This document shows positions 9,942-19,900 of a stretch of 44,060 nucleotides of DNA, piece after piece. The stretch comes from an uncultured beta proteobacterium. Its GTDB lineage: Bacteria > Pseudomonadota > Gammaproteobacteria > Burkholderiales > Burkholderiaceae_C. Made by a program: the position numbers and the translations under genes. The notes under the pieces were generated by a model. The model had not been told where the DNA came from. It did not search any database and saw only the letters and a list, made by a program, of their open reading frames with translations. Each line of letters opens with the position of its first letter. Position 1 is the first letter of the stretch. The stretch spans positions 1-44,060 of the forward strand of contig CAIPGC010000126.1 of NCBI GenBank assembly GCA_903864505.1, in the 5' to 3' direction.

Positions 9942-10841
9942 ATGACCACCATGCTGCTGTACTTTGACGAAGACCGTGTGAACGCAATCACCATCGCGGA
10001 GGGCGCCGCAATGAACTGCGCGCCCATCCACCGCCACAGTTTTCCTGACGGTGAGCTGAAGTTGCGCTTGCCTTCCTCGCTGCCCGAACGGGTTGTACTG
10101 CTTCGATCCCTGGACCATCCGAATGAGAAACTGCTCGAGTTGCTGCTGGTCGCCGGCACCGCGCGCCAGTTGGGAGCAAGCCACCTTACCCTGGTAGCCC
10201 CCTACCTTGCATACATGCGCCAGGACAAGGCCTTTGAGCCAGGAGAAGTTGTTAGCCAGCACGTGATCGGCCATTTTCTTGCAACCCTGTTTGACGCGGT
10301 CGTCACCGCGGACCCTCACCTGCACCGTGTGGCCACGCTGCAAGAAGCCGTACCTGTATCCGAAGCCATCGTCTTGAGCGCAGCGCCCCTGCTGTCCGAT
10401 CTGATTGCAACCCACCATTTGCATCCGCTTTTGCTAGGGCCCGATGAGGAGTCTGCCCAATGGGTGGCACTGGCGGCATCCCGGCACGGGTTTGACCACG
10501 GTGTTTGCCGCAAGAAGCGCAAGGGAGACCGCGACGTGGATATTGCACTCCCGCCAATACGCTTCGCCGGACGCTGCGTGGTATTGATCGACGACGTAGC
10601 CAGCAGTGGACACACACTGGCGCGGGCCACGCGCATGCTGCTGGTTGCCGGTGCGGCCTCGGTCGATGTGGCCCTCACCCACGCCCTGTTTGCGGGCGAC
10701 GCCTGGCAGATCCTTCAGGAGGCTGGTGTACGCTACGTCTGGAGCACCGACTGCATCACGCACAGCAGCAATGCAGTCAGCATGAACGCCTGCATCGCGC
10801 AAGCATTGATTGACCTCAACTCTCGGAAAACAGACCTTTGA
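9942..10841 (+). CDS. Ribose-phosphate pyrophosphokinase-like protein
   Basis: HSFPDGELKLRLP, VAPYLAYMRQDKAFEPGEVVSQHVIGHFL, TADPHLHRV, CRKKRKGDRDVDI and the PRPP-loop VVLIDDVASSGHTL; start 4 nt after the previous stop. Confidence 0.85.
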   Translation: MTTMLLYFDEDRVNAITIAEGAAMNCAPIHRHSFPDGELKLRLPSSLPERVVLLRSLDHPNEKLLELLLVAGTARQLGASHLTLVAPYLAYMRQDKAFEPGEVVSQHVIGHFLATLFDAVVTADPHLHRVATLQEAVPVSEAIVLSAAPLLSDLIATHHLHPLLLGPDEESAQWVALAASRHGFDHGVCRKKRKGDRDVDIALPPIRFAGRCVVLIDDVASSGHTLARATRMLLVAGAASVDVALTHALFAGDAWQILQEAGVRYVWSTDCITHSSNAVSMNACIAQALIDLNSRKTDL

Positions 10842-11713
10842 ACACCATACCCCACCATCTTGACGAAGACACTCTGGCAGAAGTTTGGGCCGACTTGCAG
10901 GCCCATGTAGACGCAGGCGTTCGGCTGCGGCCCAACGCCTACCGTCTGGCGTTTTCCGACCCAGAATTTCTCATGCGCCGCGAAACACGTGGCATGCGCA
11001 TGCAACTCGAAATGCTCAAGCCCGATCTGGACCAGTCCGAGCAGGGTGTGGAAAACACCGTTGTAGTATTTGGCAGTGCTCGTTTTCTGTCTCCCGCTGC
11101 AGCTGAGCAGGCACTGAAAGAAGCCCAGGCCAGTGGCGACGCCACCAAGATCAACCTGGCGCAGCGCGGTGTGCGCAATGCCGTGTACTACGAACAGGCA
11201 CGCCTGTTTGCCCATTTGGTGGCCGGCCACAGCGCACGTCTGCCGCTCAAGGAGCGTATCTTCATTTGCACTGGAGGGGGCCCGGGCATCATGGAGGCTG
11301 CCAACCGCGGGGCACATGAAATGGGGGTTCCCACGGTGGGACTTAACATTACGCTGCCGCATGAACAAAAGGCCAATCCCTATGTTTCACCGTCACTGAG
11401 CTTCAAGTTTCACTATTTTGCCTTGCGCAAAATGCACTTCATGATCAGGGCCAAGGCATTGGTGGCGTTCCCCGGCGGCTTTGGAACCCTGGACGAACTG
11501 TTTGAGGTAATCACCCTGGTTCAAACCCAAAAGTCCGCACCCTTGCCCATCATCCTGTTTGGCACCGGTTACTGGAAGCGACTTATCAACTTTGACGTAC
11601 TCATCGAAGAAGGAGTGATTTCGGCAGAAGACATGGACCTGATCCGGTTCACCGACGATCCACAAGAGGCGTGGGAAACCATACGCGCGTTTTATGACAT
11701 GGATGGTGGCTAG
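10838..11713 (+). CDS. LOG/TIGR00730-family Rossmann protein (nucleotide 5'-monophosphate nucleosidase-like)
   Basis: GGGPGIMEAANRGAHEMG and FPGGFGTLDELFEVITLVQ signature motifs; TTG start overlapping the upstream TGA (TTGA). Confidence 0.85.
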   Translation: MNTIPHHLDEDTLAEVWADLQAHVDAGVRLRPNAYRLAFSDPEFLMRRETRGMRMQLEMLKPDLDQSEQGVENTVVVFGSARFLSPAAAEQALKEAQASGDATKINLAQRGVRNAVYYEQARLFAHLVAGHSARLPLKERIFICTGGGPGIMEAANRGAHEMGVPTVGLNITLPHEQKANPYVSPSLSFKFHYFALRKMHFMIRAKALVAFPGGFGTLDELFEVITLVQTQKSAPLPIILFGTGYWKRLINFDVLIEEGVISAEDMDLIRFTDDPQEAWETIRAFYDMDGG

Positions 11714-11722
11714 CCGCAGGAA

Positions 11723-12934
11723 TCAAGGCCGAAGATTCCAGGCCAGACGCGAGCCCGCACTGACCATGCCCGCCAGTGTCCAGAACACCACAGACACCCC
11801 CACCAGCGCTCCGACCGAGCCAAACAGCATGGGCATGAACACGCTGGAAAGATTGATGGCCATGAGCCGAACCGCAATGGCCTGACCATGCAGGTGGTCC
11901 GGCGTTATCTGGTGCAGCGTGCTCATCATCATGGGCTGCACGGTACCCAACGCCACCCCCAGCAACACGGAGCAAAGCCCCATGGTCCACGGCGAATGCA
12001 TGAACGGGTAGGCCACAAATAGAACCGCCGTACACAGCATTGCAGCCGTTATCACGGCCCACTCCTGCAAGTGCTCCGCCACCAGCGGCAACAGCAGGCG
12101 CACGCCCACCGCTGCGACAGCAAAGGCACCCAGAATGGTGCCAATAACGGAGGCACTAAAACTGCGCTCATGGCCCAGAATCGGCACTACAAAAGTGTGC
12201 ACGTCCCAGCACGAGGACAGCAGCCAGTTCACCATCAAGAGGCGACGCATGGATGCCGAACGCAATACCTCTACCACCTGTTCACGTGCACTGCCTGAAT
12301 GCGTGTTCGTCAACGGCAACTGGCGAGTATTTCGTATCCAGAACCAGGTGCACAGTGGCAGCACAGCGCAGAGCAAGAAGGCAGCGCCAAAGCCCCAGGC
12401 ATCCGCCGCAGTTCCACCGACAAACTGACCCGCATAATCAATCAGCAGGCCTGCCGCCACCGGACCCAGAAAATTTGACAGTGCCGGACCAATGGACAGC
12501 AAACTGAAGGCCTGCCGCAGTTCGGTTGAGTCACGCGCGACCCTACCCACATGGCGTTGTAGCGCAATGGCGCTCACCCCCGTCGAGCCGCCCAGGCACA
12601 GCGCCGCGATGCACAGCGTCGCCATGCTCGGCCACAGCACGGGCAAACATGCCCCAGCGCACGCCACCACCACCGCCCAGCCTATCGGTCGACGCAGTCC
12701 GTGGCGATCGGCATAGCGACCGGCAGGAATGGACAGAAAAACCTGAGTCAATGCAAACAGTGCCAGCAAGCCCCCCACAGCCAAAGCACTTTCACCCCGG
12801 CGCAGGGCATACAGTGGCGCCGCCAGGCGCAGGGCGGCCATACTGGCGTGCAGGCAGATATGTCCACCCACCAACTGCATCAGTTCCCGGGTGACCGACC
12901 GCGACCGGTGCCCGGGACCCTTCCGTATGCTCAT
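11723..12934 (-). CDS. MFS transporter
   Basis: 403 aa, about 12 hydrophobic segments; YADRHGLRRPIG MFS loop motif. Confidence 0.85.
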   Translation of the reverse strand: MSIRKGPGHRSRSVTRELMQLVGGHICLHASMAALRLAAPLYALRRGESALAVGGLLALFALTQVFLSIPAGRYADRHGLRRPIGWAVVVACAGACLPVLWPSMATLCIAALCLGGSTGVSAIALQRHVGRVARDSTELRQAFSLLSIGPALSNFLGPVAAGLLIDYAGQFVGGTAADAWGFGAAFLLCAVLPLCTWFWIRNTRQLPLTNTHSGSAREQVVEVLRSASMRRLLMVNWLLSSCWDVHTFVVPILGHERSFSASVIGTILGAFAVAAVGVRLLLPLVAEHLQEWAVITAAMLCTAVLFVAYPFMHSPWTMGLCSVLLGVALGTVQPMMMSTLHQITPDHLHGQAIAVRLMAINLSSVFMPMLFGSVGALVGVSVVFWTLAGMVSAGSRLAWNLRP

Positions 12935-14328
12935 GCAGAGTCAATCCCTATGACGGGGTCGCGATCAAAATCCTGGTCTGCCGGAATGAGGCTCTGCGCC
13001 TGCGTCTCTGGCAAGGCTTCCACCATTTTCAACGCCCGCCCCATGGCTCGGCTGCGCACTTCGGCACTGTCCAAGGTTTTGAGCACGGTCTCCGTCTGCG
13101 ATTTGACCCTGGCGATAACATCTCCAAACTTGTTGAATTCCGTTTTCACGGCGCCAAGCACCTGCCACACCTCGCTTGAACGTTTCTCCAGAGCCAATGT
13201 TCTGAATCCCATTTGCAGGGAGCTGAGCATGGCTAGCAAGGTCGTAGGGCCAGCGAGCGTAATGCGGTGCTCACGCTGCAAGGCTTCCATCAACCCCGGT
13301 CGGCGCAGCACCTCGGCATACAAGCCCTCGGTCGGCAGGAAAAGAATGGCAAAGTCGGTGGTGTGTGGCGGTTCAATGTACTTCTCGGAAATGGACTTTG
13401 CTTCCAGCCGAATCCGCGCTTCCAGCGCCTTGCCGGCCACCTCCGCGGCAGCCACATCCGCCCTTCCCTGTGCATCCAGCAGACGCTCATAGTCTTCGTT
13501 GGGAAACTTGGCATCGATTGGCAACCACAAAGGCGCACCACTGTCGGACCTGCCAGGAAGTTTGATCGCAAAGTCCACCACGTTTTTGCTGCCCGGTCGT
13601 GTGGCCACCTGCACCGCGTACTGGTCTGGCACAAACACCTGTTCGAGCAGACTCGCCAGTTGTGCTTCACCAAACATGCCCCTCGTTTTGACGTTGGTGA
13701 GCAAATGTTTCAGGTCACCCACGCCTTGAGCCAGCGTTTGCATTTCACCCAAGCCCTTGTGTACCTGTTCAAGCCGGTCTGCCACCTGCTTGAAGCTTTC
13801 GCTCAATCGCGCTTGCAGCGTGGACTGTAATTTCTCGTCGACAGTGGCGCGCATTTCGTCAAGCTTGGTGGCATTGGTCGTTTGCAGTTGCGCCAACTGG
13901 GCTTCCAGGGTCTGACGCACCTCCGCCATGCGCCGGGCGTTGGACTCGCTCAGGTTCGAAAGCTGCAGCGACAAGGTGTCGGACAGGGTCTTCTGCAACA
14001 GCGTCAGTTGCTGGCCAAAAGCATCAATCTGGGTGTTTTGCGTGCGCGTCGCTTCCGCGCCTTGCTGGGTCAGGGTTTGCTGGAAGGTGGCCAGATATTG
14101 CGTGATTTCCTGGCGCGCTCCACGGGAAGACTCTGCAATTTCGCGGCGCAGTTCACGCTCCAGCCGTTCGCTCGTGGTCTGAAGTCCCGCGCGCAATTGC
14201 TGCAATTCCAGAGTTTGAGCAAGAATTTCGCCGCCGACGGCCTGCCTGCTCACCAACCACAACAGCAATGCAACGTTGACAACCGCCAGCGCACCCAGTG
14301 CCACTAGCTGCCATTCAGCCATTTGCAA
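12931..14328 (-). CDS. rmuC: DNA recombination protein RmuC
   Basis: N-terminal TM, coiled coil, then RGMFGEAQLASLLEQVFVPDQYAVQ, PIDAKFPNEDYERL and LTLAGPTTLLAMLSSLQMGF. Confidence 0.93.
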   Translation of the reverse strand: MQMAEWQLVALGALAVVNVALLLWLVSRQAVGGEILAQTLELQQLRAGLQTTSERLERELRREIAESSRGARQEITQYLATFQQTLTQQGAEATRTQNTQIDAFGQQLTLLQKTLSDTLSLQLSNLSESNARRMAEVRQTLEAQLAQLQTTNATKLDEMRATVDEKLQSTLQARLSESFKQVADRLEQVHKGLGEMQTLAQGVGDLKHLLTNVKTRGMFGEAQLASLLEQVFVPDQYAVQVATRPGSKNVVDFAIKLPGRSDSGAPLWLPIDAKFPNEDYERLLDAQGRADVAAAEVAGKALEARIRLEAKSISEKYIEPPHTTDFAILFLPTEGLYAEVLRRPGLMEALQREHRITLAGPTTLLAMLSSLQMGFRTLALEKRSSEVWQVLGAVKTEFNKFGDVIARVKSQTETVLKTLDSAEVRSRAMGRALKMVEALPETQAQSLIPADQDFDRDPVIGIDSA

Positions 14329-15307
14329 CCATGTTCAGCGGTGTGACCGCCTTGCCCCGCACCAGATAGCCCACCAAGTTATCGACCGCCAGATCCGCCA
14401 TGGCGCGCCGGGTACCTGCGGTGGCGCTGGCGATGTGCGGTGTTAACACCACGTTGGGAACGGTCAGCAGATCAGGATGCACCTTGGGTTCGCCCTCATA
14501 CACATCCAGGCCGGCCGCGGCAATACGCTTTTCGCGCAAGGCAATGGCCAGTGCCGCGTCGTCCACGATACCGCCGCGTGCCACATTGATCAGCGTTGCA
14601 GTGGGTTTCATCCATGTCAGCTCCTGCACCCCGATGGTGTGGTGCGATGATGCCGAGTAGGGAACCACCAGCACCACATGGTCGGCAGTTTTCAGCAGTT
14701 CTTCCTTGCTCAGATACCGGGCCTGGGACAGGGCTTCGGTTGCGCCATCCAGGCGTGATCGGTTGTGGTACACCACCTTCATGCCAAATCCAAGCGCGCC
14801 GCGACGGGCAATAGCCTGTCCGATCCGGCCCATGCCAATAATGCCGAGCGTCGTGCCGTGAATCTCGGCTCCCGAGAACATGTCGTAGCTCCAGCGCGTC
14901 CAAAGACCGGCTCGCAAAAAGTGTTCACTCTCGGTGACACGCCGTGCGGTGGCCATCAGCAGTGCAAAACCAAAATCAGCCGTAGTTTCAGTCAGCACGT
15001 CCGGCGCATTGGTGCCAAGCACACCTGCAGTTGTCATGGCATCAAGATCGAAGTTGTTGTAGCCCACCGTCATATTGGCACAAATCTTCAATGCCGGGCA
15101 CTGCGCCAGCACGGGCGCTGTAATGCGCTCCACGCCCGTGGTGAAGACCCCCACCTTATCCTGCAGACGATGCAAAAATTGTTCGCTGTCCCACTGCATG
15201 TCACCCGGGTTGGACTCCACTTCAAAATGTTCGGTGAGACGTTCAATCACATCAGGAAAGATGGCCCGGGTTACTAGCACCCGGGGCTTGGAAGGTGGTG
15301 TGGACAT
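14315..15307 (-). CDS. 2-hydroxyacid dehydrogenase (glyoxylate/hydroxypyruvate reductase type)
   Basis: NAD-binding LGIIGMGRIGQAIARRG; NVARGGIVDDAALAIAL; GLDVYEGEPKVHPDLLTVPNVVLTPHIASAT. Confidence 0.9.
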   Translation of the reverse strand: MSTPPSKPRVLVTRAIFPDVIERLTEHFEVESNPGDMQWDSEQFLHRLQDKVGVFTTGVERITAPVLAQCPALKICANMTVGYNNFDLDAMTTAGVLGTNAPDVLTETTADFGFALLMATARRVTESEHFLRAGLWTRWSYDMFSGAEIHGTTLGIIGMGRIGQAIARRGALGFGMKVVYHNRSRLDGATEALSQARYLSKEELLKTADHVVLVVPYSASSHHTIGVQELTWMKPTATLINVARGGIVDDAALAIALREKRIAAAGLDVYEGEPKVHPDLLTVPNVVLTPHIASATAGTRRAMADLAVDNLVGYLVRGKAVTPLNMVANG

Positions 15308-15327
15308 ATTGAATTTGAATGGGGCGG

Positions 15328-16536
15328 TCAGTTGGGCGGAGTAATGTCGAACACCTGACGCAAATAGGCCAAGTATTTTTCATCTTCGCACATATTTTTC
15401 GAGGGAGTATCCGACAATTTTGCTACCGGCTGACCATTGCAGCGCACCATCTTGATTACGATTTGGAGCGGTTCGTAGCCCAAATCATTAGTCAGGTTGG
15501 TGCCGACACCAAACGCCAGTTGGCAGCGTCCGCGAAACTGCTGGTAAAGTTCGATCGTGCGAGGCACCGTCAGTCCATCACTGAAGATCAGCGTCTTGGT
15601 GTGGGGCTCGACACGGTTGTGCGCATAGTGATTCAGCATTCGCTCACCCCACTCGAACGGGTCGCCGCTATCGTGACGTGCACCGTCAAACAGCTTGCAA
15701 AAGTACATGTCGAAATCTCGCAGGAACGCGCTCATCCCGTACACGTCAGACAGTGCTATTCCCAGATCGCCCCGGTACTCCCGTGCCCACGACTCGAATG
15801 CAAAAGTCTGGCTGTCACGCAACCGTGGACCGAGCGCTTGCGATGCCTGCAGGTACTCGTGAGCCATTGTGCCCAATGGCGTCAATCCCAGCTTCATAGC
15901 AAACAATACGTTGCTGGTCCCAGCCAACTGCCCTGCCATGCCGCGGTTGTTGCCCGGGCTCTGGAGGGTCCCCAGACGTGCAGAGAGCACGCGCAAGACT
16001 TCTTCATGCCAGGAACGTGAAAAGCGCCGACGCGTGCCGTAATCTGCAATTTTCAAGTCGGAAAGGCCCTCGGCGCGCAACTGACCAATCTTGAGTTCCA
16101 GGCGCTGACGGCCTTCCAGAAAATCGGGGACCATCTGGGTGTTGCGGAAGTAAACCTCATTGACGATGGCCAATACCGGAATCTCGAACAAAATGGTGTG
16201 CAGCCATGGCCCAACGATGACGATCTCGATCTCGCCATTGGGTAGTGGAGTGACGTTGATGTACTTTTCATTCAGGCGAAACAGGCCCAGAAAGTCCACA
16301 AAATCGCTCTTGATGAACCGTAGGGAGCGCAGATAAGCCAGTTCGCTGTCCTGAAAATGCAGGTTGCACAGCGATCGTATCTCTTCGCGAATCTCGTACA
16401 CATGCGGTGCCAGATTGATGCCTTCATTGCGGCAGCGGAATCGGTATTCCACCTGCGCCCCAGGGAACTGGTGCAGCACCACCTGCATCATTGTGAACTT
16501 GTACAGGTCGGTATCCAGAAGGCTGGTAATGATCAT
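15328..16536 (-). CDS. pncB: Nicotinate phosphoribosyltransferase
   Basis: [37 protein letters not shown]...; [34 protein letters not shown]. Confidence 0.95.
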   Translation of the reverse strand: MIITSLLDTDLYKFTMMQVVLHQFPGAQVEYRFRCRNEGINLAPHVYEIREEIRSLCNLHFQDSELAYLRSLRFIKSDFVDFLGLFRLNEKYINVTPLPNGEIEIVIVGPWLHTILFEIPVLAIVNEVYFRNTQMVPDFLEGRQRLELKIGQLRAEGLSDLKIADYGTRRRFSRSWHEEVLRVLSARLGTLQSPGNNRGMAGQLAGTSNVLFAMKLGLTPLGTMAHEYLQASQALGPRLRDSQTFAFESWAREYRGDLGIALSDVYGMSAFLRDFDMYFCKLFDGARHDSGDPFEWGERMLNHYAHNRVEPHTKTLIFSDGLTVPRTIELYQQFRGRCQLAFGVGTNLTNDLGYEPLQIVIKMVRCNGQPVAKLSDTPSKNMCEDEKYLAYLRQVFDITPPN

Positions 16537-16538
16537 GG

Positions 16539-17210
16539 TTAAAGGCCTGGTGCGATGGCGTTGCAGGGCTGCTGAGCCACCAGTGTAATGACCCGGTCGG
16601 CCCGTTCCGCCAGAATTCCATTTTGCTCCGCAACCAGCATACTCAAGCCTTGCGCCTTTAACGCCAGCAGTGCATCGCGAATCGATTCCACCAGCACCGG
16701 CGCTATGCCCTCGCACGGCTCATCGAGCAACATCAGGGCAGGTTGCGTCATAAGCGTTCGCGCGATGCTGAGCATTTGCTGCTCGCCACCGCTCATTTGT
16801 GCCGCATTTCGCCTCAGCATAGGCTTAAGCGCTGGAAACAGCGTCAGCACCAAGTCTTCCTGTCGGGCTATTTCGGCCGCTGCGCTTCTTTTTTTCACAT
16901 CTGTTCGCGCCGCGATACGCAGATTTTCCTTCACCGTAAGCGCAGTAAAAAGGCAGCGGTCTTCCGGCACGTAGCCCAGACCACGCTGGGCTCGCCGGAA
17001 CGGCGGTAAATCAATAATGCTCTCATTTTGGTAGCTTATCGTGCCTGCCACACGAGGCACCAGCCCCATCGCAGCCTGCAGCAGCGTTGATTTTCCGGCA
17101 CCGTTTAATCCCTGCAAAACCACCAGCTCCCCGACCGCTACCCGCAGCGAAACGCCAAATAGCGCTTGCGCTGCCCCGTGCCAGGCACACAGGTCACGCA
17201 CTTCAAGCAT
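16539..17210 (-). CDS. LivF-like ABC transporter ATP-binding protein
   Basis: Walker [10 protein letters not shown], signature [16 protein letters not shown], Walker B LMLLDEP. Confidence 0.9.
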   Translation of the reverse strand: MLEVRDLCAWHGAAQALFGVSLRVAVGELVVLQGLNGAGKSTLLQAAMGLVPRVAGTISYQNESIIDLPPFRRAQRGLGYVPEDRCLFTALTVKENLRIAARTDVKKRSAAAEIARQEDLVLTLFPALKPMLRRNAAQMSGGEQQMLSIARTLMTQPALMLLDEPCEGIAPVLVESIRDALLALKAQGLSMLVAEQNGILAERADRVITLVAQQPCNAIAPGL

Positions 17211-18021
17211 GGGGAACCTTCGATTGCGCTACTGACCACCACTGGCCCAGATAACGCCGGCGCACCGTCGCGTCTTCGGCAACAGTCTGGGGAGAACCCT
17301 GGGCCGCGATCTCGCCGTCAACGAGCACCAGCACCCGATCCGCCACTGTGAAGACGGCATCCATGTTGTGCTCGGTATACAGGACAGCGGTGCCCGCACG
17401 ATCACCGCGCGGCAGAGTCAGTGACTTGACCAACTTCATTAAATCGGCCCGCTCACTGGCAGCAAGACCCGCAGCGGGTTCGTCCAGCAACAATAATTGA
17501 GGAACAGGCGCCCCGGTGCCACGCACGGCAACCGGTGGATAGCGCAAGCCTGCTATAGCCATCGCCAATTCCAAACGCTTCTTGGCACCATAGGGCAGAC
17601 CCTGAGCCGCATCCTGCGCCAACGATTGCAAACCCACCTCCTCCAGCAGGGCCATGGCATGTCGGCTATCGGTCGCATTGAGGTCATTAAACGCCGCCAG
17701 ACCGCGTGAAGCTTGCGTGAGCAGCTGCACATTTTGTAGCACGGTAAGAGCTTCAAAGGTCTGCGCGACCTGAAAAGTTCGCGCTACCCCGCACTGCAAT
17801 CGCGCTGCGACCTGCAAAGTGTCGATGCGCTCGCCGTTCCAGTGCACCGCACCCGATGTCAGGCGATGCTGCCCGGCAATGCAGCCAAAACAGGTCGACT
17901 TGCCAGCACCATTGGGGCCAATCAGCGCCACACATTCGCCGGGTTCCACCGCAAACGAGATGCCCCGGACCGCCTGCACTGCATCGAAGTGTTTGGTCAG
18001 ACCTTGAACCAGCAGCGTCAC
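17203..18021 (-). CDS. LivG-like ABC transporter ATP-binding protein
   Basis: Walker A GPNGAGKST, degenerate signature LPYGAKKRLELAMAIAG, Walker B LLLLDEP, TEHNMD H-loop. Confidence 0.9.
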   Translation of the reverse strand: MTLLVQGLTKHFDAVQAVRGISFAVEPGECVALIGPNGAGKSTCFGCIAGQHRLTSGAVHWNGERIDTLQVAARLQCGVARTFQVAQTFEALTVLQNVQLLTQASRGLAAFNDLNATDSRHAMALLEEVGLQSLAQDAAQGLPYGAKKRLELAMAIAGLRYPPVAVRGTGAPVPQLLLLDEPAAGLAASERADLMKLVKSLTLPRGDRAGTAVLYTEHNMDAVFTVADRVLVLVDGEIAAQGSPQTVAEDATVRRRYLGQWWSVAQSKVPHA

Positions 18022-19883
18022 GGATGCATCCCCGAACGCGGCACCGCTGTGCGGGTGGTCTGCCAGCGAACACCCAAAATGCCCGAGGGTGCCGCCACCA
18101 TGATGACCATGACCAGCACACCCAGTGCCCCGCGCCAGTATTCAAAGCCGCGCCCCAGTGCCGCGCCGGCAGCCACCAGCAGTCCGGCGCCAGCGGCCGA
18201 TCCCCAAAGCGCGTGCATGCCTCCAAGCAAGACCACCAGCAGTGCATCCAGTGAGGTCGACACTGAGGCCACGGACGGGAATACCGCCCCCTGATGGGCC
18301 GCGAACAAGCCACCGGCCAGGCCCGCCATCGCAGCCCCGCCCAGGTAGCTCCGGAACTTGATGCGCAACAGCGGCAATCCGCTGGCCGCAGCGCGCAACG
18401 GCGCATCGCGTACCGCCTGCAGCGATAAGCCAAGGGTGGACTGGCTCAAGCGCTCCAGCCCCGCAACACTGAGAATGGCCAGCCCCAGCAGCAGTGCGAA
18501 GAAGGGCAACCGTGCCGTGTCCGGCACCAGCCTCAGGCCAATGAGCCCGTTGTCGCCCCCGGTCACCCCCACCCACTGGCTCGCTGTGGCCCAAACCACC
18601 TGTGCCAATGCCAGTGACAGCATGGCCAGGTACACCCCTGCGCTGCGCACCAGCACACCACCCAGCGCGGCGGCAACCAGCAATGCCGCGAAGCTCCCCG
18701 CCGCCAGTGCTGCCGGCAGACTCCAACCCCATGCCGTGTGCACCAGGGCGGCACCATAGGCACCCAGACCGAAAAAGGCCGCATGCCCAAAACTGACCAA
18801 TCCACCCAGGGCCATCATGGCCTGCAAACTGACACCAAAAATGAGCAGGATGAGTGCATCGCTGGCCAGCGACTGCCCATAATCCCCGATCCACCAAGCG
18901 GCCAGCGCCAGTGCTGCAAACACCCCATACACCGACCAGCGAGCACGTCGGGTGCGGGGAAACACGTGGAACCGCGGAGCCATCTCGTTCGCACCAGCCT
19001 GGATCGGCTTTCCCAAAAGGCCCTGGGGACGCAATGCCAGCACCAATGCCATGGTCATGAACACCAGCACCAGAGTTGCCTGAGGAAATACAACCACTCC
19101 CAGAGCATGGACCAGGCCAATCAGCAAGGCGGCGAAGAAGGCTCCGCTGATGCTGCCAAGGCCACCGGTCACCACCACCACAAAAGTCTCCACCACCACG
19201 TTGGTGTCCATTTGCAGGTGCGCCGGTTCACGGGGCAACTGCAGGGCACCGCCCAATCCGGCCAGCGCGCATCCCAGCACCACCGCGGCCAGCATCAGCG
19301 GTGCAGGATTGATACCAAGGGCGGACAGCATGGCACGGTCCTGGGTGGCGGCCTGCAGCCGCGCACCAAACACTGTGCGGGTAAGCAACAGATGCAGGCC
19401 CAGCCAGACCAGCGGTCCCAGCGCAATGCAGAGCACCTGATACTGCGGGAAAAAGTCGTTACCGAGTTGGAACGCACCTTTGAGTCCCGGAAACCGGGGC
19501 GCAAACAGTTCGTCCGGTCCGAAACACCAGCGCATGGCATCGCGCAGTGCCAGACTCAGGCCAAAAGTGGCGACCAACTGGTATAGCTCTGGCACCCCAT
19601 AGAGCCGCCTCAGCAATAGAAATTCGGCTATAGCGCCCGTCAGCGCTGCGCAAGCCGCTCCAAAAACAATAGCAATTGCATACAGCTCCGGGCTCTCACA
19701 CCACGCCGGAAACCAGTTCACCAACCAGTGCGCGCTGAACATTGCCCCGAGCATGTAAAAGCTGCCATGCGCAAAATTGACAATGCGCGTCACGCCAAAG
19801 ATCAGGGTTAGCCCCGCCGCCATCAGAAACAGCGTGGTGGCGTAGCTCAGTCCATTGAGAAACTGGATAAAAGCGAAGATCAT
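18018..19883 (-). CDS. Fused LivH-LivM-type branched-chain ABC transporter permease
   Basis: 621 aa; N-half LivH-like (LTLIFGVTRIVNFAHGSFYMLGA), C-half LivM-like (LQAMMALGGLVSFGHAAFFGLGAYGAAL ... GGDNGLIGL). Confidence 0.9.
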   Translation of the reverse strand: MIFAFIQFLNGLSYATTLFLMAAGLTLIFGVTRIVNFAHGSFYMLGAMFSAHWLVNWFPAWCESPELYAIAIVFGAACAALTGAIAEFLLLRRLYGVPELYQLVATFGLSLALRDAMRWCFGPDELFAPRFPGLKGAFQLGNDFFPQYQVLCIALGPLVWLGLHLLLTRTVFGARLQAATQDRAMLSALGINPAPLMLAAVVLGCALAGLGGALQLPREPAHLQMDTNVVVETFVVVVTGGLGSISGAFFAALLIGLVHALGVVVFPQATLVLVFMTMALVLALRPQGLLGKPIQAGANEMAPRFHVFPRTRRARWSVYGVFAALALAAWWIGDYGQSLASDALILLIFGVSLQAMMALGGLVSFGHAAFFGLGAYGAALVHTAWGWSLPAALAAGSFAALLVAAALGGVLVRSAGVYLAMLSLALAQVVWATASQWVGVTGGDNGLIGLRLVPDTARLPFFALLLGLAILSVAGLERLSQSTLGLSLQAVRDAPLRAAASGLPLLRIKFRSYLGGAAMAGLAGGLFAAHQGAVFPSVASVSTSLDALLVVLLGGMHALWGSAAGAGLLVAAGAALGRGFEYWRGALGVLVMVIMVAAPSGILGVRWQTTRTAVPRSGMHP

Positions 19884-19900
19884 GGAGGGCGGGCGAACCG

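Noticed and set aside
9693-10424. 243-aa minus-strand ORF
   Set aside because: Antisense to the phosphorylase/Prs-like genes, with no coding signature.
12701-13492. 263-aa plus-strand ORF
   Set aside because: Antisense across the MFS/rmuC junction; Ser/Arg-rich low-complexity shadow.
18142-18897. 251-aa minus-strand ORF
   Set aside because: Out-of-frame ORF inside the permease gene; Trp/Gly/Cys-rich noise.
18738-19586. 282-aa plus-strand ORF
   Set aside because: Antisense to the LivHM permease; His/Gln-rich composition is typical of an opposite-strand shadow ORF.
19600-19680. Possible dispersed hairpin repeat in the permease gene (CAATAGAAATTCGGCTATAGC)
   Set aside because: Fits the coding frame of the LivH half; similarity to the repeat family too weak.
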